Source of the DNA: Streptomyces sp. MBT65
GTDB taxonomy: Bacteria; Actinomycetota; Actinomycetes; Streptomycetales; Streptomycetaceae
NCBI RefSeq assembly: GCF_016612545.1
Contig: NZ_JAENRY010000001.1
Location: 62,001 to 126,000 of the forward strand
DNA length: 64,000 nucleotides
Direction: 5' to 3'
Shown here: positions 34,747-43,691 of the stretch, piece after piece
Numbering within the stretch: the first letter of the stretch is position 1
Layout of the letters: every line of letters begins with the position of its first letter
The notes under the pieces: generated by a model
The model's database searches: none
The model's input: only the letters and a program-made list of their open reading frames with translations
Told to the model about the DNA's origin: nothing
Program-made: the position numbers and the translations under genes

Positions 34747-35576
34747 CGACCGTGGGCATAGCGACCGGGGCCGGGCGCGGCATGGGACTGGCTTGCGCGC
34801 GGCGGCTCACCGACCTGGTGGACACGCTGCTGCTGGTGGACCGCGACGAGTTGGCCGTGACCGCCGCGGCGAAGGAACTCGCCGCCACGGACGGGGAGAT
34901 CGAGGTCGAACCCTTTGTCCTCGACATCACCGACACCGACGGACTCTCCCGACTAGCCGTCCGCACGGCCGAATTGGGCACCCTCAGGGCTGTCTCTCAT
35001 GCCGCCGGGATCTCGCCCACCATGGCCGACTGGCGGCGCATCTTCGACGTCGACCTCGTCGGCACCGCACGCCTCGCCGAGGCACTGCGCCCGCTCGCCA
35101 CCGAGGGCACCGCGATGGTGTGCTTCGCCTCGATGGCCCCGCTCCTCGGCAACCTGGACGCCGATCCCGCCGTAGCGGCGATCCTGGACGATCCACTCCG
35201 GGACGACTTTCTGGAGCGGCTGCGGGACGCCCTCGGGCCAGCCGTCGAGAACACCGGTCTCGCGTACGCGTGGGCCAAGCACGGGGTGCACCGGTTCGTA
35301 CGGCGGGAGGCGGTGCGGCTGGGACCGTACGGTGCCCGGGTGTGTTCCGTCTCGCCAGGGGTCATCGACACCCCTCAGGGGCAACAGGAGGCCTCGGCCC
35401 AGCCCGCCATGGCCGCCCTGGTGGAGCAGACGCCTCTGGGGCGGGTGGGCCGGGCCGAGGATGTCGCGGCCGCGGTGGCCTTCCTGCTGTCGGACGAGGC
35501 CGCTTTCGTTTCCGGAATCGACGTTCTCGTCGACGGCGGGGTCTGTGCGGCGGTACGGGAACGCGCCGGGCGCTGA
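34743..35576 (+). CDS. Short-chain dehydrogenase/reductase
   Basis: A 277-residue SDR with GAGRGMG, Ser in FASMAPLLGN and active site YAWAK. The long insertion between the catalytic Ser and Tyr (about 45 residues) is like 3-alpha-hydroxysteroid-dehydrogenase-type SDRs. It ends the forward mutase operon, overlapping the VOC gene, and is convergent with the small membrane protein gene. Confidence 0.88.
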   Translation: MTTVGIATGAGRGMGLACARRLTDLVDTLLLVDRDELAVTAAAKELAATDGEIEVEPFVLDITDTDGLSRLAVRTAELGTLRAVSHAAGISPTMADWRRIFDVDLVGTARLAEALRPLATEGTAMVCFASMAPLLGNLDADPAVAAILDDPLRDDFLERLRDALGPAVENTGLAYAWAKHGVHRFVRREAVRLGPYGARVCSVSPGVIDTPQGQQEASAQPAMAALVEQTPLGRVGRAEDVAAAVAFLLSDEAAFVSGIDVLVDGGVCAAVRERAGR

Positions 35577-35595
35577 CCCGTCGGGCATTGACCCG

Positions 35596-35778
35596 TCAGC
35601 GCCGACGGCCACTGCGTCGGGCGGACCAGCCGGACCCCACGCCGGCCGAGTGCGCGGCGAGGAAGGCGAGCCCGAGCAGCATGAGGCTGGTCGAGCTGAA
35701 GACGATCTGGGTCGAAGTCTCGGTGACACGGATGATGAAGGCGATGAAGAAGAGCGCCGCTGCCACGAATGCAAGCAT
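35596..35778 (-). CDS. Small two-helix membrane protein
   Basis: A 60-residue protein with two hydrophobic segments (about residues 2-17 and 29-44) and a basic C-terminus ending in RRSGRRR. The ATG at 35778 has AGGGG upstream. Similar small membrane proteins are widespread in Streptomyces, with no known function. It is separated by 128 bp from the next reverse gene, and that gap holds nothing I can identify. Confidence 0.7.
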   Translation of the reverse strand: MLAFVAAALFFIAFIIRVTETSTQIVFSSTSLMLLGLAFLAAHSAGVGSGWSARRSGRRR

Positions 35779-35906
35779 CTGAAAACCCCTACGGATAGAC
35801 GGCGCGCCACCGGTGATCCCGGTGACCGCGCCGTTGTCTCCCGAGTGCCCCGGATGCTGCCGGACAGTCATACGCGTCCCGCGTCGTGTGCGGCCCCAAC
35901 TGCCTT

Positions 35907-36677
35907 TCAGGCGAGGGATTCCGAGCGCTGGACGGTCCCCGTGAGGCCGGTCGTGTCCTGGCCCGCGAGCAGGACGGCGGCCCGCGCCATCGCCTCCGGC
36001 GGCTCCACCATCTCCGGCGGGATCTCCCGGCCACCGCCACCCGCCTGCCAGCCCTCGGTGAGCACCACCCGTGACGGAGCAAGGCAGTTGACCGCGATGT
36101 TGTCCTTCCTCAGATCGGCGGCGAGGCCCAGGTAGAGGCGCTCGACCGCCGCTTTGGACACCCAGTACGCGTTCGCGCCCCGGTCCGTCATGCCCACCCC
36201 GCCGGTCGTCACGGCCACCAACGAGCCACCGCCACGCGCCCGTACGTGCGGAATGACCGCCCGGGTCACGAGGAACACCCCGGTCAGATTGACGTCCAGA
36301 CACAACTGCCAGCGTTTGAGCGGCGTCGACTCGACCGGGCCCAGCCACAGCACCCCGGCATTGGCGATGAGAATGTCGATTCCGCCGAACTCCGCGACCG
36401 TGGCGGCGACGGCCGCGTCGACCGACGCCTCGTCGCTCACATCACAGGGCACGGGCAGGGCGCGCCCGCCCGCCGCGACGATCCCGTCCGCGACCGAGTG
36501 GATCGTTCCCGGCAGCCGACCCTCCCGCTCGGAACGCGCGGCAACGGCGACCGAGGCGCCCGCCTCCGCGAGCGCCACCGCGACCGTACGGCCGATGCCA
36601 CGGCTGGCGCCCGCGACGAACGCGACCTTGCCCTTCAACTGCCCGCCCACGCCCGTCACTTCACCGATGTCGGTCAC
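35907..36677 (-). CDS. Short-chain dehydrogenase/reductase
   Basis: A 256-residue SDR with GASRGIG, NAG, and the active-site motif YWVSK. The segment replacing the usual substrate loop (TEGWQAGGGGREIPPEMVEPPEAM) resembles HSDL2-like SDRs. It overlaps the preceding SDR gene by four bases, so the two form one reverse unit from the 37.4-kb divergent promoter. Confidence 0.9.
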   Translation of the reverse strand: MTDIGEVTGVGGQLKGKVAFVAGASRGIGRTVAVALAEAGASVAVAARSEREGRLPGTIHSVADGIVAAGGRALPVPCDVSDEASVDAAVAATVAEFGGIDILIANAGVLWLGPVESTPLKRWQLCLDVNLTGVFLVTRAVIPHVRARGGGSLVAVTTGGVGMTDRGANAYWVSKAAVERLYLGLAADLRKDNIAVNCLAPSRVVLTEGWQAGGGGREIPPEMVEPPEAMARAAVLLAGQDTTGLTGTVQRSESLA

Positions 36678-37435
36678 TTCGGCGGGAACCTGAGGGCACC
36701 GTCGAGACGGACGACCTCACCGTTGAGATAGTCGTTCTCGACGATGTGCTGCACGAGACCCGCGTACTCGGTCGGCATGCCCATGCGCCTCGGGTACGGG
36801 ATCTGCGGACCCCAGTAGGCCTCCAACTGGTCGCCCGCCTTGCCGTAGGCCGGTGTGTTGAAGGTGCCCGGCGCGATCGTGACGACCCGGATGCCGAGCG
36901 GGGACAGGTCGCGGGCGGCGACCAGGGTCATGCTGACGACGCCGCCCTTGGCGGCCGCGTAAGGGAGTTGGCCGATCTGGCCCTCGTACGCGGCGATCGA
37001 GGCCGTGTTGACGACGACGCCCCGGCCGCCGTCCAGCGGCTCCTGACGGGCGATCGCGGCGGCGGCCAGGCGCAGCACGTTGAACACGCCGGTCAGATAC
37101 ACGTCGATCGTCTTGCGGAAACCCGCGAGGTCGAGGGGCGAGCCGTCCTTGCCGACGAGCCGGCCGCCGCTCGCCGGGCCGCCGTGCGCGTCCACCGAGA
37201 TCCGCAGCGGTCCCGCCGACTCCGCCTCGGCCAGCGCCGCTAGGACGTCGTCCTCGTCGGTGGCGTCGGTGCGCACATAGCGGACACCCAGCTCCTGCTC
37301 CAGGGCCTTGCCCTTCTCGTCGGCCAGATCGGCGACGACGACCTTCGCTCCCGCCGCATGCAGTCGACGGACGGTGGCCTCGCCCAGACCGCCCGCCCCG
37401 CCGACGACCACCGCGGAGCTCCCACTGATCTGCAT
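36674..37435 (-). CDS. 3-hydroxyacyl-CoA dehydrogenase type II-like SDR (HSD17B10-like)
   Basis: A 253-residue SDR with GGAGGLG, NTASIAAYEGQIGQ and YAAAK. The arrangement of these motifs and the C-terminus NDYLNGEVVRLDGALRF match type II 3-hydroxyacyl-CoA dehydrogenases. It probably oxidises a beta-hydroxyacyl-CoA to the ketoacyl-CoA for a thiolase. The ATG at 37435 has GAGAGGAAA upstream and is divergent from a ligase-thiolase operon across a perfect operator. Confidence 0.92.
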   Translation of the reverse strand: MQISGSSAVVVGGAGGLGEATVRRLHAAGAKVVVADLADEKGKALEQELGVRYVRTDATDEDDVLAALAEAESAGPLRISVDAHGGPASGGRLVGKDGSPLDLAGFRKTIDVYLTGVFNVLRLAAAAIARQEPLDGGRGVVVNTASIAAYEGQIGQLPYAAAKGGVVSMTLVAARDLSPLGIRVVTIAPGTFNTPAYGKAGDQLEAYWGPQIPYPRRMGMPTEYAGLVQHIVENDYLNGEVVRLDGALRFPPK

Positions 37436-37474
37436 CAAGGATTTCCTCTCTTGCGAACAGCGCTCTAGTGAGAC

Positions 37475-37489
37475 GAGAATAGCATTCTC
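37475..37489. promoter_or_regulatory. Regulon operator, perfect GAGAAT-N3-ATTCTC (divergent SDR / ligase)
   Basis: A perfect palindrome with spacer AGC. It directly touches the ligase ATG at 37490 and is 39 bp before the divergent SDR ATG. The core TAGCAT may be a -10 box, in which case the ligase mRNA would be leaderless. Confidence 0.75.
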
Positions 37490-38923
37490 ATGAATATAAC
37501 CATGATTCTCGAGATGGTGGCCTCGGGCGGCGACCGACCGGTGGTCACGGCGAACGGCCGCTCCCTGACCGCCTCGGACCTGCTCGCCCGCGCCCGTGCC
37601 GCCGCGCACCGCTTCCAGGGCCACCCGGCCGTGCTGTATCTGAGCCCCAGTCACCTCGCCTACCCCGTGGCCCTGTTCGGTGCCGCCCTGGCGGGCGTCC
37701 CGTTCATCCCTCTCAACTACCGTCTCGGCGAACACCAGTTGGCCCGTCTCCTGGCCCGCCATCCCGGTGCCCTCGTCCTGCGCCCCGCCGACCTCGACGC
37801 ACTACTGAGCGCCGAAGAGGGCACTGAAGCAGCGGAGTTGGCCCATGCCCAGGATCAGGACTCCGTGGCCGTGGTCCTCTACACGAGCGGCACCACCGCC
37901 GAACCCAAGGCGGCACTGCTGCGCCATCGGCACCTGCTGGCCTACGTCCTGAACACCCAGGAGTTCGCCTCCGCCCAGGAGGCCGACGCGTCACTCGTGG
38001 CCGTCCCGCCGTACCACGTGGCCGGGTTGATGAACCTGCTCACGAACCTCTACTCAGGCCGCCGCCTGGTGTACCTGCCCGCCTTCGACGCGGGGGAGTG
38101 GCTCGCGACCGCCCGCCGCGAACAGGTCACCCACGCACTCGTCGTCCCCACCATGCTGGCCCGCATCGTCGCGGAGGCCCCGGACGGCGACGCCGGCACT
38201 CCCACGCTCCGGAGCCTCGCCTACGGCGGTGCCAGGACCCCGCGACCCGTGGTGGAACAGGCACTGCGGATCTTTCCCGGTACGGGGTTCGTCAACGCGT
38301 ACGGCCTGACGGAGACGGCCTCCTCGGTCGCGGTCCTCGGGCCCGACGACCACCGCGAGGCGCTCGCGGCCTCCGACCCGGCCGTACGGGACCGACTCGG
38401 CTCCGTGGGGCGGCCGTTGCCCGGAGTCGAGATCGAGATCCGTGACGACGACGGAAGGCCGGCCGCCGCCGGGGAGACCGGGCTCGTGTTCGTGCGCGGG
38501 GAGCAGATCTCCGGCGAGTACGGCGGTCGTAGCGCCCTCGACGCGGACGGCTGGTTCCCCACCCGGGACCGGGGCCGACTGGACGCCGACGGCTATCTGT
38601 TCATCGAGGGACGCGCCGACGACACCATCATTCGCGGCGGCGAGAACATCGCTCCCGCCGAGATAGAGGACGTTCTCGTCGCCCACCCCGGGATCGTGGA
38701 GGCGGCGGTGATCGGCGTGCCCGACCCGGAGTGGGGGCAGCGGATCGTGGCCGTCGTGGTCGGCGCGGGCGACCCGGCGGAGGTCCGCCAGTGGGTCAAG
38801 GACCGGCTGCGCTCCTCCAAGACCCCCGACACGATCGTGTTCCGCGCCGAACTCCCCAAGACCGAGACCGGAAAGCTGCTGCGCCGCACCCTGCTGGCCG
38901 AGTTGGAGACCACCCATGCCTGA
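37490..38923 (+). CDS. AMP-forming acyl-CoA ligase
   Basis: A 477-residue ligase with LYTSGTTAEPKAAL, NAYGLTETAS, FPTRDRGRL (the usual GDxG Gly-Asp is altered), RGGENIAPAEIE and the adenylation Lys in KTETGKLLRRTLL. The N-terminus MNITMILEMVASGGDR is typical of the subfamily, which supports the ATG at 37490 although no ribosome site precedes it; ATGs at 37502 and 37514 are alternatives. It overlaps a thiolase gene. Confidence 0.9.
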   Translation: MNITMILEMVASGGDRPVVTANGRSLTASDLLARARAAAHRFQGHPAVLYLSPSHLAYPVALFGAALAGVPFIPLNYRLGEHQLARLLARHPGALVLRPADLDALLSAEEGTEAAELAHAQDQDSVAVVLYTSGTTAEPKAALLRHRHLLAYVLNTQEFASAQEADASLVAVPPYHVAGLMNLLTNLYSGRRLVYLPAFDAGEWLATARREQVTHALVVPTMLARIVAEAPDGDAGTPTLRSLAYGGARTPRPVVEQALRIFPGTGFVNAYGLTETASSVAVLGPDDHREALAASDPAVRDRLGSVGRPLPGVEIEIRDDDGRPAAAGETGLVFVRGEQISGEYGGRSALDADGWFPTRDRGRLDADGYLFIEGRADDTIIRGGENIAPAEIEDVLVAHPGIVEAAVIGVPDPEWGQRIVAVVVGAGDPAEVRQWVKDRLRSSKTPDTIVFRAELPKTETGKLLRRTLLAELETTHA

Positions 38924-40064
38924 AGCAGTCCTCGTGTCCGCCCTGCGCACCCCTGTCGGTACCGCCGTCAAGGGCACCCTGCGGGACACCACCGCGTTCG
39001 ACCTGGCCCACCACATCGTCGCCGCCGCAGCCGCCACTGACGGGCTCGACCCCGACACGTTCGACGACGTGATCCTCGGCGAGGGCCTCTACGGCGGTGG
39101 GGTCGTGGCCCGGCACGCGGCACTGACCGTCGGCCTCACGTCCGTACCCGGCCTGGCCCACAACCGGCACTGTGCCGCCGGTCTCGCGGCGGTGCAGAGC
39201 GCGGCGGGCAGCATCCGCGCGGGCATGGACGAACTTGTCATCGCAGGCGGCGTCAACTCGGCTTCCACCTCCCCGAAACAGCGTTTCCGCGTCGACGGCG
39301 AGTGGGTCGAGCCGTGGAGCCCCCCCACACATCCCGACCGGCCAGAAGCCCCCAACCTGGACATGTCGATCACGGTCGGCTGGAACACCGCCGTACGGGC
39401 CTGCCTCAGCCGCGCCGACATGGACGCCTGGGCGCTGCGCTCGCACCAGAACGCGATTCGCGCCATCGACGAAGGCCGTTTCGACGCGGAGTTGGTGCCC
39501 ATCGACACACCGCATGGCCTGTTCTCCGTCGACGAACACCCCCGCCGCACCACGAGCCTGGAGAAGCTGGCCTCGCTCAAGCCGCTCCACCCGGAGATAG
39601 ACGGCTTCTCCATCACGGCCGGCAACGCGGGCGGAGCCAACGACGGTGCCGCCGCGCTGGTGGTGGCCAGCGACCGACTGGGCCTGCCCGCACTCGCCGT
39701 CGTCCGCGCATGGGCATCGGTCGGCGCCGACCCTGCCGAGACGGGCCTCACCCCGGTGAAGGTGATCCCCAAAGCCCTTGCCCGCGCGGGACTTTCGACG
39801 GCCGACGTCGACCTCTTCGAGATCAACGAGGCCTTCGCAGCCGTGCCCGTCGCCGCGGTGAAGCTGCTCGGTCTCGACCCCGACCGCGTGAACGTCAACG
39901 GCAGTGGCTGCTCCCTCGGCCACCCGGTCGCCGCGACCGGCGCCCGGATGCTGGTCACGCTCGTGCACGAACTGCGCCGCCGCGGCGGGGGTATCGGCCT
40001 CGCCGCGATGTGCGCGGGCGGCGGCATGGGCTCAGCCACGGTCATCGAGGTACCGGCACCGTAG
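38916..40064 (+). CDS. Acetyl-CoA acyltransferase (thiolase)
   Basis: A 382-residue thiolase. The nucleophilic Cys is in HNRHCAAGLAA, the His in the NEAFA region and GCSLGHPVAATGAR, and the second catalytic Cys in MCAGGGMG. All residues for thiolytic cleavage are present. It follows the ligase with eight bases of overlap and precedes an SDR. This gives a short beta-oxidation set. Confidence 0.94.
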   Translation: MPEAVLVSALRTPVGTAVKGTLRDTTAFDLAHHIVAAAAATDGLDPDTFDDVILGEGLYGGGVVARHAALTVGLTSVPGLAHNRHCAAGLAAVQSAAGSIRAGMDELVIAGGVNSASTSPKQRFRVDGEWVEPWSPPTHPDRPEAPNLDMSITVGWNTAVRACLSRADMDAWALRSHQNAIRAIDEGRFDAELVPIDTPHGLFSVDEHPRRTTSLEKLASLKPLHPEIDGFSITAGNAGGANDGAAALVVASDRLGLPALAVVRAWASVGADPAETGLTPVKVIPKALARAGLSTADVDLFEINEAFAAVPVAAVKLLGLDPDRVNVNGSGCSLGHPVAATGARMLVTLVHELRRRGGGIGLAAMCAGGGMGSATVIEVPAP

Positions 40065-40121
40065 CGGGCGAGTTGCCGGTCCCGGTGGTGGAGAGCGCGT
40101 CGATGTAGAGAAGGGAACAGT

Positions 40122-40883
40122 GTGGAGGGCTTGAAGGAGAAGGTCGTTCTCGTGGCCGGCGCGGCCACCGGGCTGGGGGCCGCCTCCGCCCGGCGGCTGG
40201 CGGACGAGGGCGCCAGGGTTGTCGTGGGTGACCTCGATCTCGACGGAGCCCGCCGGACCGCCGCGGCGATCGCCGACGCCGGTGGCCAGGTGGTCGCGGT
40301 GGGCTTCGACATCGCCGACGAGGACTCGGTCGGCGAACTCGTGCGGACCACCGTGCGGACGTACGGCGGACTGGACGCCGTGCACATCAACGCGGGCGAC
40401 ATGGGCGCGGTCTCCCGGGACACCGACGTCGTCGACATGGACCTCGCGGTGTGGGACCGGACCTTCGCCGTCAATCTGCGGGGCCACATGCTCGTCACCC
40501 GGTACACCGTTCCCGAACTCCTCGCCCGGGGCGGCGGCGCGATCGTCTACACCTCGTCCATCGCGGCCTTCACCGGCGAGGCCGCCCGCCCCGCGTACTC
40601 CGCGACGAAGGCGGGCATCAACGCCCTCGCCCGCCATGTCGCCTCCCGCTGGGGCCGCGAGGGCATCCGTGCCAACGCGGTCGCACCGGGGCTGATTCTG
40701 ACCCAGGCCATCCAGGAGGGCGCCGCACCGGCCCTGTTGGAGAGTCTGCTCGCCCGTACCCGCAGTACCCGGCACGGCCGCGCCGACGACATCGCCGGGA
40801 TGGTGGCCCACCTCATCTCCGACGAGGGCACCTGGATCAACGGTCAGGTCATCAATGTCGACGGCGGCACCGTCATGCGCTGA
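40122..40883 (+). CDS. Short-chain dehydrogenase/reductase
   Basis: A 253-residue SDR with GAATGLG, Ser in YTSSIAAF and active site YSATK, and the C-terminal INGQVINVDGG. The GTG start has AAGGGAA upstream, 57 bp after the thiolase stop. It is convergent with the thioesterase gene. The substrate is unknown. Confidence 0.9.
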   Translation: MEGLKEKVVLVAGAATGLGAASARRLADEGARVVVGDLDLDGARRTAAAIADAGGQVVAVGFDIADEDSVGELVRTTVRTYGGLDAVHINAGDMGAVSRDTDVVDMDLAVWDRTFAVNLRGHMLVTRYTVPELLARGGGAIVYTSSIAAFTGEAARPAYSATKAGINALARHVASRWGREGIRANAVAPGLILTQAIQEGAAPALLESLLARTRSTRHGRADDIAGMVAHLISDEGTWINGQVINVDGGTVMR

Positions 40884-40929
40884 CCACCTCGCCGTCGAAT
40901 CGCGTCTACGCGGGGCCTACGGGGTGCAG

Positions 40930-41733
40930 CTACGCGACCGTACGGAACCGCAGCAACGCCTCCTGGGCGAACGAGGCGACCAACGACCCCTGCGCGGTGA
41001 GCACATCGCCCCGGCCGTAGCAGCGACCGTGCGCGAGAAGCGGGCTCCGGTGGCGCAGGAGAAGCCAGTCGTTTGTGGTGAAGGGGCGATGGAACCACAC
41101 CGTGTGCGCGGTGACGGCGGAGGAGAACGCCGTTCCCGAATCGTGCTGGGTGACTCCCTCCAGCGGGCGGAGCGCCGTACCGATCAGACTCAGATCGCTC
41201 GCGTACGCCGTCAACGCGGGGGCCAGTTCAGGGGTGACGGCCGGCGTCCGCATCCACAGGTCGTACTCGGGTGCCTCCGACTTCGCCGAGTCCACGTCGG
41301 CGGTGGCTCGGGTGTCCCAGGGAAGCAGCGACAGCTCAACGTCGTGCTCCGCCCCCGGCACCGAGGGCATCGGGAACGCGATCTGCTGGTCGGGACCCCC
41401 CTCGTGGGAGTGCAGGGACACCGCCGCCACGGCCGCGACCCCCTGCGTCTGCCGCGCGACGACCGTCAACGTCGCGAAGGAGCCGCCTTCATGATGACGC
41501 GTCACCTCGTACCGCACCGGTTCCTGGGGCCGCCCCGCCCGCGCGAACTGCACATGCAGGCTTTTCACCGCCTTGTCCGGGCAGGCCAGTTGGGCCGCGC
41601 GGAGACTCTGGGCGAGCAACTGACCGCCGAAGATGCGGTGATAGCCGAGTCGTTGGTTGCGGCCCTCGAACACGTCACCCGGTCGGGTGTCGAGGTCCAG
41701 GCAGGAGAGCAGGTCGCTCCACAGATCGGTCAC
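40930..41733 (-). CDS. Acyl-CoA thioesterase II (TesB family)
   Basis: A 267-residue double hot-dog thioesterase. The first module contains GGQLLAQSLRAA and the second has the conserved TAHTVWFHRPF and SPLLAHGRCYGRGDVLTAQG, with the Asp of the TesB triad. It releases free acid from acyl-CoA and may rescue CoA from blocked intermediates. I chose the GTG at 41733 because GAGGAG lies eight bases upstream; an earlier GTG at 41757 is possible. Confidence 0.92.
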   Translation of the reverse strand: MTDLWSDLLSCLDLDTRPGDVFEGRNQRLGYHRIFGGQLLAQSLRAAQLACPDKAVKSLHVQFARAGRPQEPVRYEVTRHHEGGSFATLTVVARQTQGVAAVAAVSLHSHEGGPDQQIAFPMPSVPGAEHDVELSLLPWDTRATADVDSAKSEAPEYDLWMRTPAVTPELAPALTAYASDLSLIGTALRPLEGVTQHDSGTAFSSAVTAHTVWFHRPFTTNDWLLLRHRSPLLAHGRCYGRGDVLTAQGSLVASFAQEALLRFRTVA

Positions 41734-41748
41734 TGATGTCACTCCTCG

Positions 41749-41792
41749 GTCGATCACAGGTGAACGAGCTGTCGATCACAGGTGGACGAGCC
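41749..41792. repeat. 22-bp tandem duplication spanning a stop codon
   Basis: Two adjacent 22-bp units differ at only two bases (GTCGATCACAGGTGAACGAG and its copy). The second unit contains the stop codon of the small acyl-CoA dehydrogenase subunit. It looks like a replication-slippage duplication. Confidence 0.7.
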
Positions 41793-42561
41793 GTGGCGCT
41801 GACCCGCCGGCCCGCAGCAGTGCCCCCGCCTCGCGCGTCAACTCCCGTGCGCTGCCCAGCAGTCCGTCCAGCACCACGGCCCGCCGCACATGCCGGTGCA
41901 GATCGTGCTCGGCGGTGAAGCCGATTCCGCCGAGGACCTGTTGGCAGTGCCGGGCCGCCGTCAACGCCGCCCGCCCGGCCGCCGCCTTGGCCAGCAGCGC
42001 GCCCAGCTCGTCCGACGCGGCCACCAGGGTCGCCTCGGCACCGTCCAACGCCACGAGGGTCTCGGCAAGCCGATGCCGTACGGCCTGGAATGAGGCCAGC
42101 GGACGGCCGAACTGCATGCGGTCCGCAGCGTGTTGGAGAGCCAGGGCGAGCATGGCGTGGCCGGTCCCGAGCAGCCACCAGCCGAGCGCGACTCGGCCGG
42201 CGGCGAGCGGCACCGGAACTCCGGCGGGCACGGAGCGCAGGGGAAGCTCGGTGTCCAGGGCCGTCCCGGCGGCAGCGTCGTCGCGCTCCCAGGCGATCCA
42301 CGTCCCGCCCGTGAACGGCAGCGGCAGTGTGCCGCCGACCGGACGGCCCGCCGCGTTCAGCAGGACGTCGTTGAGGAGCGGTGCGTGGGCGCCCGTCTCG
42401 CCGAGCAGGCGGAAGGCGAGCGGGACGGCGATGTCCGGCTGTTCCGCGAGCAGTTCGGCCCAGCCGAGGTCCGACAGCGCGGTGTCCAGCGCCTGCCCCG
42501 AGGCCGCCGTCATCATCTTGCGGAGCGTCTCGGCGAGCAGGTCCCGTTCGGCGGCGTCCAC
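41776..42561 (-). CDS. Acyl-CoA dehydrogenase, short catalytic partner
   Basis: A 261-residue acyl-CoA-dehydrogenase-like chain, much shorter than the normal 380. The beta-barrel domain is reduced, but the C-terminal helical domain is intact, with RMQFGRPLASFQAVRHRLAE and QVLGGIGFTAEHDLHRH, whose Glu lies at the catalytic-base position. The GTG at 42561 has AAGGAG upstream, just after the stop of the large partner. It is expected to form a heteromer with that partner. Confidence 0.88.
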   Translation of the reverse strand: MDAAERDLLAETLRKMMTAASGQALDTALSDLGWAELLAEQPDIAVPLAFRLLGETGAHAPLLNDVLLNAAGRPVGGTLPLPFTGGTWIAWERDDAAAGTALDTELPLRSVPAGVPVPLAAGRVALGWWLLGTGHAMLALALQHAADRMQFGRPLASFQAVRHRLAETLVALDGAEATLVAASDELGALLAKAAAGRAALTAARHCQQVLGGIGFTAEHDLHRHVRRAVVLDGLLGSARELTREAGALLRAGGSAPRLVHL

Positions 42562-42563
42562 GA

Positions 42564-43679
42564 CTACTCCTTCCCCAGGTCGAGCAGTCGGCGGGCGATG
42601 ATGTTCCGCTGGATCTCGGCCGTACCGCCGTAGATGGTCGCCGCCTTCGCGTACAGGTACTCCGAGCGCCACGGCGAGTCCGTCAACTCCAGTACGCCGG
42701 GCAGCAGATCGCGCACGGTCTCGAAGAGCTGTTGCTCGGCGGTGGTCAGCAGCACCTTGTCGACCGAGGTCTCCGCGCCCAGCCGCTCGCCCGCGGCCAA
42801 GCGGCGCTGGGTGGCGTGGGAACGGCAGCGCACGGTGTGCAACGCCAGGTAGGCGGCGCCGAGTTCGGCGTCGTCCGGGACCCTCGTCTCGGCCAGCAGG
42901 CGGTCAAGTCGAGTGTAGAGATGGGCGATCCGGTGCCAGAAGCAGGTGGAGCGCTCGTGCGGGAGCAGGTCCATCGCCAGGCGCCAGCCGTCACCGGGGC
43001 GGCCGAGCATCCGGTCGGCGGGCACGATCACGTCGTCGAAGAACACCTCGGCGAACTCGTCCACGCCGTGCATCGTGCGCAGCGGCCGGACGGTGATGCC
43101 GGGGGTGTCCATGTCGACGAAGAACGCGGTGATCCCGTCGTGGCCCGGCGCGGTGCGGGTCAACAGGACGCAGCGGGCGGCGAATTGGGCCAGGCTCGTC
43201 CACACCTTCTGGCCGCTGATCACCCAGTGGTCGTCGCGGGGAACCGCCCGCGTGGTGAGGGAGGCGAGGTCGCTGCCGGAGCCGGGTTCGGAGAAGCCCT
43301 GGCACCACTGCTCCCGGCCGCTGAGCAGGCGCGGGACCATCTCGGCGGCGAGTCCGGGAGGGGCGTAGGAGATCATCGTCGGGGCGAGGACCTCGATCAT
43401 CGAGTAGATGCCGGCTTCGGCCAGCTCGCGGGTGGCGACCTCCTCGCCGAGTACCGCCCTCAGCACCGCGGGCCCGCCGAGCCCCCTCACCTCAGCGGGC
43501 CAGCCGTACCGCATCCAGTCCGCGTCGTACAACGCCCGTCGGACCCGGGCGAGTTGGGCGACCTGGGCGTCCAGGGAGTGGTCGGGGCCGGGGGACAGGT
43601 CGTGCTCGTCCAGCCAGCCGCGCAGATCCGAGCGGAAGTCGGCGACGTTCACGTACCCGGGCGCCGAGGAGACGTTCAT
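42564..43679 (-). CDS. Acyl-CoA dehydrogenase, large partner
   Basis: A 371-residue acyl-CoA dehydrogenase with GFSEPGSGSDLASL, ISGQKVWTSLAQFA and the C-terminus IYGGTAEIQRNIIARRLLDL. It matches the large subunits of alpha2beta2 dehydrogenases such as those of steroid side-chain degradation. The ATG at 43679 overlaps the SnoaL stop (ATGA). A nine-codon duplication at the N-terminus provides a second potential start (GTG 43652). Confidence 0.9.
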   Translation of the reverse strand: MNVSSAPGYVNVADFRSDLRGWLDEHDLSPGPDHSLDAQVAQLARVRRALYDADWMRYGWPAEVRGLGGPAVLRAVLGEEVATRELAEAGIYSMIEVLAPTMISYAPPGLAAEMVPRLLSGREQWCQGFSEPGSGSDLASLTTRAVPRDDHWVISGQKVWTSLAQFAARCVLLTRTAPGHDGITAFFVDMDTPGITVRPLRTMHGVDEFAEVFFDDVIVPADRMLGRPGDGWRLAMDLLPHERSTCFWHRIAHLYTRLDRLLAETRVPDDAELGAAYLALHTVRCRSHATQRRLAAGERLGAETSVDKVLLTTAEQQLFETVRDLLPGVLELTDSPWRSEYLYAKAATIYGGTAEIQRNIIARRLLDLGKE

Positions 43680-43691
43680 GTTCCCGGGCGC
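43644..43691. repeat. Imperfect 21-bp repeat with 27-bp period at a gene start
   Basis: Copies at 43644-43664 and 43671-43691 differ at two positions. The 27-bp period is nine codons and duplicates the start-codon region of the acyl-CoA dehydrogenase (peptide MNV...VNV). It overlaps the SnoaL stop codon. Confidence 0.6.
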
